Positions 1 through 7,737 of a stretch of DNA of 64,000 nucleotides are shown here, piece by piece. The translations under genes were made by a program, and so were the position numbers. The notes under the pieces are model-generated. The model was given only the letters and a program-made list of their open reading frames with translations, had not been told where the DNA came from and searched no databases. This DNA is from SAR324 cluster bacterium. GTDB lineage: Bacteria > SAR324 > NAC60-12. Each line of letters opens with the position of its first letter. Positions within the stretch are counted from its first letter, which is position 1. The stretch covers positions 26,167 through 90,166 of the forward strand of contig JADFZZ010000019.1 in assembly GCA_015232315.1 (NCBI GenBank). Reading direction: 5' to 3'.

Positions 1-2
1 AG

Positions 3-194
3 TTTTTTCAGGTAAAAGATACCGTATCGCAACAACAGGGGCCGACACCGGAATCAGCGTCTTCCGCAACAGCAGTAGCAGAGACTCTTGGCGAAACGCC
101 TGCGGATACAGCAGAGTCTGATAAGAGCAATGCTACAGAAAATCTCACAAAGTTTCAGGAAACGGAACACACTGTTGAGACTAAAGATTCATGA
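3..194 (+). CDS. C-terminal tail of an unknown protein (partial at window edge)
   Basis: The frame is open from the first bases and gives 63 residues ending at TGA. The tail is rich in Thr, Ala, Glu, Ser and Gln, as in a flexible acidic linker or C-terminal extension. The stop overlaps the next start as ATGA, so the two genes are almost certainly translationally coupled and co-transcribed. No domain is visible, because only the low-complexity end is present. The function cannot be inferred. Confidence 0.6.
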   Translation, partial: FFQVKDTVSQQQGPTPESASSATAVAETLGETPADTAESDKSNATENLTKFQETEHTVETKDS

Positions 195-712
195 AGCGAC
201 GTCCAGCATCTCCCATGGTCTCACTATTCCCGTTTCTCAGTGTTCTGGTGTGTACCATGGGTATCCTCGCCTTTATTTCCATCACCTTCATTCTTGAAAG
301 TGTTCCTGACATTCAGCAACAGACGGAGCACGTTACCATTGAATGGACCGGCGCTCCTGCTTATGTTCAGCCCATTATTTTTCGCTGTCGCGATAACAGG
401 GTGAGTTATTATGATTTGTTTGAGAAACAGGAAAAAATACTCTCGCTGGAAGAACTGCTGGGTGAACTTAAAGGTGAGAACAGTGAGTTAAAAAAATATC
501 TTCACCAACTAGCCGCTTTGAACCAGCAAATTAAACGCAATTTCGGAGAGCGTGAATATTATCCATTATTGCTGGTCTATCCTGATGGCATCTGGGTCAC
601 TGAGTTTTTGACCCCTTTGATTGAGCAGGTTGGTACACTGAACATGGGACTCGAACCCATGAAAGACAACTGGAAAGATCCCTATTCAGATATATCAAGA
701 CGAACTGAATGA
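191..712 (+). CDS. Hypothetical single-TM protein, 173 aa
   Basis: A basic N-terminus (MKRRP) is followed by one hydrophobic segment at about residues 10-34, then an extracytoplasmic region. A short Lys/Glu/Leu-rich stretch at residues 84-115 looks like a coiled coil. A segment reading YYPLLLVYPDGIWV follows near residue 125. One N-terminal TM anchor plus a small periplasmic domain recalls accessory proteins of ExbB/ExbD- or MotAB-like systems, but no diagnostic Asp in the TM segment is seen, so this is only a comparison. The start is coupled by ATGA overlap to the preceding gene. It runs tail-to-tail into the next gene, whose stop codon begins at the very next base. Confidence 0.7.
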   Translation: MKRRPASPMVSLFPFLSVLVCTMGILAFISITFILESVPDIQQQTEHVTIEWTGAPAYVQPIIFRCRDNRVSYYDLFEKQEKILSLEELLGELKGENSELKKYLHQLAALNQQIKRNFGEREYYPLLLVYPDGIWVTEFLTPLIEQVGTLNMGLEPMKDNWKDPYSDISRRTE

Positions 713-1342
713 TCAAAACGTCCAACCAAACGCAATAGTAAGACCTGCAGGAGGTTCCACAGATGCACCGGCAGGAACATCCATAGCGCTAGGAGGTCTG
801 GGCGCTCGAGGATCCCACACAGAACGGGTGCCAATCACCGCACCAATGATGCCACCAACCACGACTCCCAAACCGATCGATCTCAACGTGTCGCGACTGT
901 TTCTCGCCGAGAGCAGAGCTAGCCAGCCACCGATCATGAGTCCGGTTCCAGCGCCAAACGCCACGTTGAGGGGGGCGTTGATTTTTTCTTCCAGGAGAAG
1001 TTGTTTCTGTCTCAATAATTCGAGTTCCAAATCCTTTTCGGCACCATCTGGAATCAAACTATCATCCAGATATTGATCATCCGCACTTTCCGGATCACCA
1101 AAAAAAGACGAATCTTCCCCGTCAAATCCTTCCTCATCAAACATCATTTCCTCATCAGGCAGATCTTCTTCATCCTGAAACTGGTAAAGATCATTGATTT
1201 CGGAAGAATTATCCCAGGGATCCGGGGGTTGAGCCACTGCCAATGTTGGTAACAAATAACAAATCACCAGCAATATGGATATGACTCGAATAAATTTTTG
1301 ATTTTTTGGAATTACAGGTCCAAAATGGAGTTGGATATGCAT
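713..1342 (-). CDS. Hypothetical secreted protein with acidic domain and Gly-rich TM hairpin, 209 aa
   Basis: An N-terminal hydrophobic segment (about residues 17-38, ending AVAQP) looks like a signal peptide. It is followed by a very acidic stretch (about 45-105, many Asp/Glu). Two Gly-rich hydrophobic segments then lie close together (about 125-145 and 152-172, with GxxxG spacing). The C-terminus ends in GWTF, and a terminal Phe is common in outer-membrane proteins. A clear AGGAG ribosome site lies upstream of the ATG. The Gly-rich pair and the aromatic end are shared with the two genes that follow on the other strand, which suggests a small paralogous family. No known function was recognised. 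Confidence 0.7.
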   Translation of the reverse strand: MHIQLHFGPVIPKNQKFIRVISILLVICYLLPTLAVAQPPDPWDNSSEINDLYQFQDEEDLPDEEMMFDEEGFDGEDSSFFGDPESADDQYLDDSLIPDGAEKDLELELLRQKQLLLEEKINAPLNVAFGAGTGLMIGGWLALLSARNSRDTLRSIGLGVVVGGIIGAVIGTRSVWDPRAPRPPSAMDVPAGASVEPPAGLTIAFGWTF

Positions 1343-1473
1343 TCTCTCAATCTCCTGATCAAGTTCGGTCAGTATAATTAAATGAATAAGTCATGGTCTG
1401 GTAATGCAATTACCATTCACTGAATGAGAAGAACATTCAAAATAATATCATCCAGATTGGATAATGAGGTACG

Positions 1474-1911
1474 ATGAAAACAGAAATCTGGAATAAAATT
1501 TCAAAATCCCTGTTGTGTCTGTTAGTCATTTTTTCAGTATTGAACAATACAGCACAGGCTCAGGAAAGAGGCCCCCTGATGATGAACGTTGAATTGGGTT
1601 TCACCTTAGGCGGTGTAGTCGCCGGAGCTGGTCTGGGCATACTTGTTTGGGTCACAGACCCTTTAGGTCCGACGCCACTTCTGGACGCGATGGAAGTTGG
1701 TGTGGTTATTGGTGCCGTGCTTGGTGCCGGCCTTGGTTTTTATGTGCTTCGGCAATCTCTGGTATATCCACCCGGTGAGGATCCCAATGTGGATTTTTAT
1801 AATCAACTTCTGGGACAGCGTGAATTGTACAGATCAATCACGCCCACCAATCGTTATGCATCGTCTGCGTCACGGGCATTCAAGATGAATCTTGTAAATT
1901 TTAAATTTTAA
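1474..1911 (+). CDS. Hypothetical small secreted protein with Gly-rich membrane segments, 145 aa
   Basis: A signal peptide (about residues 1-29, ending AQAQ) precedes two Gly/Val-rich hydrophobic segments at about 40-60 and 73-93, then a short tail ending NFKF. The layout matches the neighbours at 713-1342 and 1919-2401: signal, two GxxxG-type segments, short soluble tail, final Phe. A GAGG ribosome site stands just before the ATG. Only 7 bp separate it from the next gene, so the two are probably one transcript. Glycine-zipper segments of this kind occur in outer-membrane-associated small proteins, but the role is unknown. Confidence 0.7.
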   Translation: MKTEIWNKISKSLLCLLVIFSVLNNTAQAQERGPLMMNVELGFTLGGVVAGAGLGILVWVTDPLGPTPLLDAMEVGVVIGAVLGAGLGFYVLRQSLVYPPGEDPNVDFYNQLLGQRELYRSITPTNRYASSASRAFKMNLVNFKF

Positions 1912-1918
1912 ACACGTT

Positions 1919-2401
1919 ATGAAAAAACAGCTTCTAAAATCTTTATTGCTGATTTCATTGTTCTGTTTTTCTGTCACGCTATCCTTTGCCCAGAATGCGG
2001 CACCTGGCGCAAACGCCGCGGCAGCACCGGTGGCACCCAACATCAAACCTCCCGTTATGCAATCAGTGTTCTGGAACACTTTGCTGGGTTCCGCATGGGG
2101 GGCGCTGATGGGAAGTGCCTATGCAATGCAGGATAAAAGTGTCGATTTCAGACAATCCCTGATTTATGGCACAACACTTGGTGGATTCATGGGGTATGGC
2201 TTTGGAATAGTTCTGGTCATTCGGGGATACAGTTTTGATCCGACCATCATTCCTGAATCGCCTCTGCCCAAACTCGGCCCGCGACAAGCCAGCAATTTTC
2301 CGGATAAACCCGTGCTGGAACTTCAATTGCCTACGACCCTTGCGCAAGGCGATTTTAACGTTAATAGTCCCTGGCGGGCATCACTCTCATTTAGCTTTTG
2401 A
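1919..2401 (+). CDS. Hypothetical small secreted protein with Gly-rich membrane segments, 160 aa
   Basis: The signal peptide is clear (residues 1-25, cleavage likely after SFAQ). It is followed by an Ala/Pro-rich linker, two Gly-rich hydrophobic segments (about 50-68 and 81-100) and a tail ending in SFSF. It is a likely paralogue of the gene 7 bp upstream. Its last 15 bases overlap the 3' end of metF on the opposite strand, so the two transcripts converge with no room for a terminator between them. Product unknown. Confidence 0.7.
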   Translation: MKKQLLKSLLLISLFCFSVTLSFAQNAAPGANAAAAPVAPNIKPPVMQSVFWNTLLGSAWGALMGSAYAMQDKSVDFRQSLIYGTTLGGFMGYGFGIVLVIRGYSFDPTIIPESPLPKLGPRQASNFPDKPVLELQLPTTLAQGDFNVNSPWRASLSFSF

Positions 2402-3268
2402 GGGACTTCCCGTAATAACCGGCGCTAATTTTTCAACAGTGTCCAGACGGTTGAGGGCATACAAATGAATTCCCTCAATACCTTCTTTCAATAATCCTTC
2501 AATCTGTATCCGGGCATGATCCAGTCCGACCTGGCGCATGGCCTCGGCATCGTGCTGGTGTGTTTGCAAAGCGTTCAGCAGGGAATCCGGAAGATGGCAC
2601 CCACACATTCCGGCAAAACGGGTGATTTGTTCCAGTGACTGTGCCGGCAGAATTCCGGGAATCAGTGGCACATGAATTCCCTGTTTTCGTACTAGATCCC
2701 GCCATTTTAAAAACAGATCATTAGCCATAAAACACTGGGTAATGATAAACTCCGCACCAGCATCCACCTTTTTCTTCAGGTACATGATATCTGACGCCAG
2801 ACTTTCAGCTTCAATGTGCCCTTCAGGATAGCCCGCCGCACCAATGCCAAACTGTTTGCGCTGAACAATCGCTTCAATCAATTCATTGGCATAGGAAAAC
2901 CCTCCCGTGGGGGGAATAAAATGCTCATTCCCTTTAGGTGGGTCACCTCTCAACGCCAGAATGTTTTCAATGTTGGAAGCTTTCAGTTCATCCAATACCG
3001 TTTCGATTTCATTCCGGGTATGCGCCACACAGGTGAGATGTGCGGTAGCCTCAATCTGAAGATAATTTTTAATGTATGAAGCCAGTTCATGGGTATTGCT
3101 CCGTGTGCTGCCACCAGCACCATAAGTCACTGAAATATAATCAGGATGAAAATCCTTGAACTGAATCAGTTTATTTTTGAGTGCCAGCAGTCCCTCAGGT
3201 GTTTTCGGCGGAAAAATCTCAATTGAAAAAACGGGACGCTTTTGATTGTAAATGTTGATAATTCTCAT
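2387..3268 (-). CDS. metF: Methylenetetrahydrofolate reductase
   Basis: At 293 residues this matches the usual bacterial MetF length. The family landmarks are present: FSIEIFPPKTPEG near the start, SVTYGAGGS at about 47-55, LTCVAHTR at about 78-85, ILALRGDPP at about 103-111, and the QCFM segment near residue 177. The enzyme uses FAD to reduce 5,10-methylene-THF to 5-methyl-THF, which supplies the methyl group for methionine synthesis. An AAGGA ribosome site sits 8 bases before the ATG. It lies downstream of the RND pump gene on the same strand but is separated by 200 bp containing a duplicated GC-rich repeat, so shared transcription is uncertain. Confidence 0.95.
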   Translation of the reverse strand: MRIINIYNQKRPVFSIEIFPPKTPEGLLALKNKLIQFKDFHPDYISVTYGAGGSTRSNTHELASYIKNYLQIEATAHLTCVAHTRNEIETVLDELKASNIENILALRGDPPKGNEHFIPPTGGFSYANELIEAIVQRKQFGIGAAGYPEGHIEAESLASDIMYLKKKVDAGAEFIITQCFMANDLFLKWRDLVRKQGIHVPLIPGILPAQSLEQITRFAGMCGCHLPDSLLNALQTHQHDAEAMRQVGLDHARIQIEGLLKEGIEGIHLYALNRLDTVEKLAPVITGSPSKAK

Positions 3269-3326
3269 GAAATATTCCTTGTTGGAGGATGCCTGGCAAG
3301 CAGGTTAATTTTGCCTTTCTATCAAC

Positions 3327-3405
3327 AGGTAGGGGCGACTGGCGGGTCGCCCTTACATCATGTCTAGGGTGATGCGGAAAGGTAGGGGCGACCGGCGGGT
3401 CGCCC
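3327..3405. repeat. Two direct copies of a GC-rich inverted repeat
   Basis: A 26-base unit containing GGGCGAC-TGGCGG-GTCGCCC occurs at 3327-3352 and again at 3380-3405 with one change (ACTGG versus ACCGG). Each unit is itself an imperfect palindrome able to form a hairpin. It lies between the RND pump and metF genes. The form matches short REP-like intergenic repeats. Confidence 0.75.
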
Positions 3406-3467
3406 GTTTTAAATTCAGTCATCAAAAAAGGTGCATCATAGTGGAATAACAATGGAGTGCAAGATGA

Positions 3468-6400
3468 TTAGCTCACTGATTCCTGAAAAGGAGAAGACAA
3501 CCATGCTGTTGTTTTTTTCACAAAAGACACAGCGTCATCCAGAATCAAATACAGCACAGGAATCAGCACCAGGGTGATGACCGTTGCGAACATCACACCA
3601 AAAGCCAGACTCAGTGCCATGGGAATCAGGAACCTGGCTTGCAGGGATTGCTCAAAAATCATTGGAATCAGACCGAAAAAGGTGGTCAGTGAGGTGAGCA
3701 ATATCGGGCGAAATCGCCGCACACCAGCCTCCAGAATCGACTGAATCAGCGTTTCACCATTTTCTCGTGCCTGATTGATAAAATCCACCATGATCAACGA
3801 GTCATTGACCACAATTCCAGTGAGAGCGACAATTCCCATCATGCTGATGATACTGAGATCATAGCCCATGAAAAAATGTCCCCAGATTGCGCCAATGACG
3901 CCAAAGGGAATCGCTGACATGATGATGATCGGTTGCAGATAACTCCGGAATTGCAATGCCAATAAGCCGAAAATCATGAACAGTGCCAGAATTCCATATT
4001 TTTTCAGACTGTCCATGGATTCCTTTTGTGCACTGCTGGCACCTTCAAAGGAAATGTGTAACTGGGGAAACTGCTCTTTGAGTTCCTTCACAATCCCGGA
4101 CTGAAGACCAAGGACAATTTCGTTGCTGTTGCTGACATTCTCATCGACAGACGCTGAGACATTGACAATCCGTTGTCCATCAATCCGTTCGATCTGACTG
4201 AAGGCCTGATTTTTCCGCAGAAAAGCTACCTGAAACAGTGGCATTTCCTGTCCTTGCGGAGATCTCACGATCATGGTTTCCAGATTTTGAAACCAGCTTC
4301 GTTCCTCAATCGGATATCGCAATTTGACGTTCACCTCATTCTGATCCCTGATGAATTTCAGGACTTCAATGCCTTGAAATGCCGCACGGATCTGCTGGGT
4401 AAGTCCCTGCTCATTGAATCCGGCCAACACACCTTCCGGCCTCAAGGACAACTGGATTTCCGGTTTTCCGTCAGAAAGATTATCGTCAATGTTACTCACT
4501 CCGGGATATTGGGACATTTCCTGTTTCAGACGACTTACCAGTGTGTCCAGAATGAAAAAATCAGGATGGGACATCTGAATTTCCAGATCGTTTGCCGGGC
4601 CGGCACCCGTGCTGAAACGAAACTGTAACGCTTCCGCACCTGGAATTTCTCCAACGAGAGTCTGCCATTTCCGGGTAAATTCTGCGGCTGAAAAGCCACG
4701 CTCGTCCAAGGACTTGAGGTACACATTGACACTGGACTCATTGCCGCCGCCATTGCCGGACACACTGAACACGCCTGTGGAAACCGGATGTTTTTTCTCG
4801 TCTTCATATTTTCGTATCAAGACCTGCGCATCCTGAATCATTTTTGCGGTGGCCGCCTCTGTCAAATGAGCGGGGGTTCCAAATGGCATGGTCAACGATG
4901 CCCGCACCACATCCGCGTCAATCTTGGGCATGAACGTGAATTTCATACGTCCTCCAGCCACAAAACCCACAGAGCAAAGAATCATGAACACCGCCAAGGC
5001 CAAGGAGGTGTAGCGGAATTCCAGCGCGATCCGGAGCGACACCAGATAAATTTTATGACTGACAAATTCAAGGCCTCTGCTGACATAGCGTCTTACAATT
5101 TCGAGCAAACCCGAACCGGGGAATTTCCAACGGGAAGGATGCGATAGATGCGCAGGAAGAATGAACAAGGATTCAATCAGGGAAAAGCCAAGAATGATGA
5201 TCACAATATATGGAATGATGACAAAAAACTTGCCGGTTGTTCCCGGTACAAAAAAGAGTGGCGTGAAGGCGGCCATTGTGGTCAGAACCGACATGACGAC
5301 TGGAATACTGATCTCCCGGGCACCTTCCACAGCCGCCTGTTCCGGTGTCAGGCCTTTTTCCTGGTAGGTATAAATATTCTCTCCGACAACAATGGCATCA
5401 TCCACCACAATTCCCAACATCAGAATATACGCGAACAATGAAATCATATTGATACTCGCGCCAAGAGCCGGCATGAGTCCCAATGCGCCCAGAAACGCGA
5501 CAGGAATACCCATCATGATCCAAAAGGACAGTTTGACATCAAGGAACAATGCCAGAACCACAAACACCAGGATCAGTCCCATCCGCAGGTTCCGCATCAG
5601 CAGATCGATCCTGTCCTGAAGAATCCGGGAACGATCATTGAGAATGGCAATACGCAGAGATGCCGGAAGCCGTGGATTGAGGCTTGTCAGCATTTCCTGG
5701 ACAACCTCTGAAATGCGGGTAGGTGTTTGATCCCCAACACGGTAGACATCAATCAGCGTTGCGGGAAATCCATTGTAGGTTTTTTTGAGATCCGATTCTT
5801 CCAGAGTATCCTGAATGTTGGCGATTTCTCCAAGAGTCACCACCCCCTGAGAGTCGGTGATGACAGGAATTTCAGCATATTCAGCAGCACTGTATCTTCG
5901 TGATTTTGTGCGGATCAGGATGTCCCCCGCGGCCGTTTTAAGCTTGCCGGCCGGAAGATCCAGCGTGTATTGACGGATAATCTGTGAAATTTGAGGGAGC
6001 GTGAGCTGATATCTGCGTAACTGGGCTTCTGAAATTTCAATACTGATTTCAGAACCAAGACTGTCTGCTGTTTCAGCCTGTGTGATTTCGGGATTTTGAA
6101 GCAACGTGTCTTTAACGATTTCAGACCATTCTTTGAGAATTTGTGGAGAAGCATCCCCATAAATGACCAGCGAAAGCACACCACGTTTGATCTGTACGAG
6201 CTGAACCATTGGGGCTTCAGCGTCTTCCGGAATGGTGGTAATCCGGTCAACCGCGTATTTGACTTCTTCAAGAACCTTGGCCTGATCTGAATCCGCCTCC
6301 AGTTCAAGGAGCAATCTTCCTGCCCCTTCATAAGACCAGGACTGGATTTTTTTTATCCCATCAATGGATTGAACCGCCTTTTCCACCGGGATGCACAAGG

Positions 6401-6578
6401 CTTCTTCGATTTCTGAGGGGGGGGCTCCCGGATAAGGGATGACGATCTGGATACTGTCCAGATCAAACTCCGGAAAAACTTCCTGACGGGTATCCGTTCC
6501 AATCAGCAATCCCGCGCCCACAATCATGAACATCAGCAAGTTGGACGCGACCTTGTTCTGTGCCATCCAGCGAATCAT
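3468..6578 (-). CDS. RND efflux pump permease (AcrB/HAE1-like), 1036 aa
   Basis: The length is typical of RND inner-membrane pumps. TM1 lies at about residues 10-30. A large periplasmic region follows, with the porter-like stretch FPGAPPSEIEE-type motif (here YPGAPPSEIEEAL, about 50-62). TM segments cluster at about 330-475, and the second half repeats the pattern. The proton-relay Asp pair is intact in GIVVDDAIVV (about 395). The C-terminal half carries GIVVNDSLIMVDF. It probably drives proton-coupled export from the inner membrane or periplasm; the substrate cannot be read from sequence. It overlaps the adaptor gene by ATGA and must be co-translated. No TolC-type outer-membrane gene is next to it. 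Confidence 0.92.
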   Translation of the reverse strand: MIRWMAQNKVASNLLMFMIVGAGLLIGTDTRQEVFPEFDLDSIQIVIPYPGAPPSEIEEALCIPVEKAVQSIDGIKKIQSWSYEGAGRLLLELEADSDQAKVLEEVKYAVDRITTIPEDAEAPMVQLVQIKRGVLSLVIYGDASPQILKEWSEIVKDTLLQNPEITQAETADSLGSEISIEISEAQLRRYQLTLPQISQIIRQYTLDLPAGKLKTAAGDILIRTKSRRYSAAEYAEIPVITDSQGVVTLGEIANIQDTLEESDLKKTYNGFPATLIDVYRVGDQTPTRISEVVQEMLTSLNPRLPASLRIAILNDRSRILQDRIDLLMRNLRMGLILVFVVLALFLDVKLSFWIMMGIPVAFLGALGLMPALGASINMISLFAYILMLGIVVDDAIVVGENIYTYQEKGLTPEQAAVEGAREISIPVVMSVLTTMAAFTPLFFVPGTTGKFFVIIPYIVIIILGFSLIESLFILPAHLSHPSRWKFPGSGLLEIVRRYVSRGLEFVSHKIYLVSLRIALEFRYTSLALAVFMILCSVGFVAGGRMKFTFMPKIDADVVRASLTMPFGTPAHLTEAATAKMIQDAQVLIRKYEDEKKHPVSTGVFSVSGNGGGNESSVNVYLKSLDERGFSAAEFTRKWQTLVGEIPGAEALQFRFSTGAGPANDLEIQMSHPDFFILDTLVSRLKQEMSQYPGVSNIDDNLSDGKPEIQLSLRPEGVLAGFNEQGLTQQIRAAFQGIEVLKFIRDQNEVNVKLRYPIEERSWFQNLETMIVRSPQGQEMPLFQVAFLRKNQAFSQIERIDGQRIVNVSASVDENVSNSNEIVLGLQSGIVKELKEQFPQLHISFEGASSAQKESMDSLKKYGILALFMIFGLLALQFRSYLQPIIIMSAIPFGVIGAIWGHFFMGYDLSIISMMGIVALTGIVVNDSLIMVDFINQARENGETLIQSILEAGVRRFRPILLTSLTTFFGLIPMIFEQSLQARFLIPMALSLAFGVMFATVITLVLIPVLYLILDDAVSFVKKTTAWLSSPFQESVS

Positions 6579-7582
6579 AGTGACACTCCTGCCGTTTGCG
6601 GACTGATATTGGTCCGGGCGGAATCCACACGTTCCATCCTGACCTTTAATCCTGAGGAGGCACCTTTCAGTGGTGACGTGATGAGTTCATCACCGGGCAT
6701 GATCCCTGATTTCACAAAAGCAAACTCCATATTTTTGAAAATAACCTGAACTGGTTGCACGAATAGCAGGCCTTCCTTAACCAGCCAGACCGTATCTGAT
6801 CCATGCAGGGCCGCAATCGGCACAGGATAGACATTTTCCAGTGTCTGTCCGGGAATTGTCACATCCACAAACGCTCCCAGAAACAGGGGAACCAGAGCCT
6901 GTGTGTCAGAAAGGCGAAAGGGATCCTGAACTTCCAGGATGATCTGCATCATCATTCCCTGGTTGGTCACGCCCATCAGATAACGGCGTGCCATGGCTCG
7001 CCATGTTTCGGTGTCTGTGCCGGTTTTCATGGAAATCATGGAAATGGCGTTGATCTGGTTTGGTGGTGTCTGCTGTGGGATCCATTTGAGCAGGGAGAGC
7101 GGCAAGTCCATGACCACTTCAGCGGTATCGCTGTTGACGAGCGTGGCCAACGGGGTTCCGGGCGTGATATATTGTCCGATGGTCAGATTTGAGGATTGTA
7201 CGGTTCCATTGAACGGCGCTTTGAGCACTGTCAACTCCAGATTAGCATTGTTCAGCGGGTTCAGGGAAATAAGGATTTCTCCTTTTCTGAAAAATTTTCC
7301 TTTATCCAGTTTCTCATTGATCCATTGAATCGTCCCTGTAATTTGTGGCGTCAAAATCATCTGTTGTGAGGCTTTGACCACACCATGCCCCTTGATTTCA
7401 ATCTGATGTTGTGTGGGGTGCATGGTTCGTGTCTGAACCAGATGTCCCTTGAATTCAGGAATCTCTTTTTTCGCGACGGGACGAGACTTGACCAGGAACA
7501 GCATGAGAACAACTCCTGCGGCAAGGATCAGGGGCGGAAGTGAAAAACGAATTATTTTTTTGATCAGCGACACGAGGCGCAT
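6575..7582 (-). CDS. RND periplasmic adaptor (HlyD/AcrA family) without helical hairpin, 335 aa
   Basis: An N-terminal membrane anchor (about residues 8-30) is followed by the first half of a lipoyl-type domain (LTPQITGTIQWINEKLDKGKFF region, about 80-105) and the second half (LKAPFNGTVQSSNLTIGQYI region, about 120-140). Beta-barrel and membrane-proximal parts follow. In ordinary adaptors a long alpha-helical hairpin separates the two lipoyl halves. Here they are joined by about ten residues around LNPLNNANLEL. The downstream gene starts within its stop codon (ATGA). The role is to link the pump to outer components, but contact with a TolC-like channel must differ if the hairpin is really absent. 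Confidence 0.88.
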   Translation of the reverse strand: MRLVSLIKKIIRFSLPPLILAAGVVLMLFLVKSRPVAKKEIPEFKGHLVQTRTMHPTQHQIEIKGHGVVKASQQMILTPQITGTIQWINEKLDKGKFFRKGEILISLNPLNNANLELTVLKAPFNGTVQSSNLTIGQYITPGTPLATLVNSDTAEVVMDLPLSLLKWIPQQTPPNQINAISMISMKTGTDTETWRAMARRYLMGVTNQGMMMQIILEVQDPFRLSDTQALVPLFLGAFVDVTIPGQTLENVYPVPIAALHGSDTVWLVKEGLLFVQPVQVIFKNMEFAFVKSGIMPGDELITSPLKGASSGLKVRMERVDSARTNISPQTAGVSL

Positions 7583-7737
7583 AGTTATCCATCACTCAAG
7601 GTTGTCAAATACTGATGCTGAAAGAAGGCCGTCAAGTGGGGGAAGCGTAAAATTGAATCATTGGAGAGGCAAGGGATTTTATTAAAGAAATCCCCCTGAA
7701 ATCATGGAGAACATCGACCTCAGGGAGAAAACCGGTT

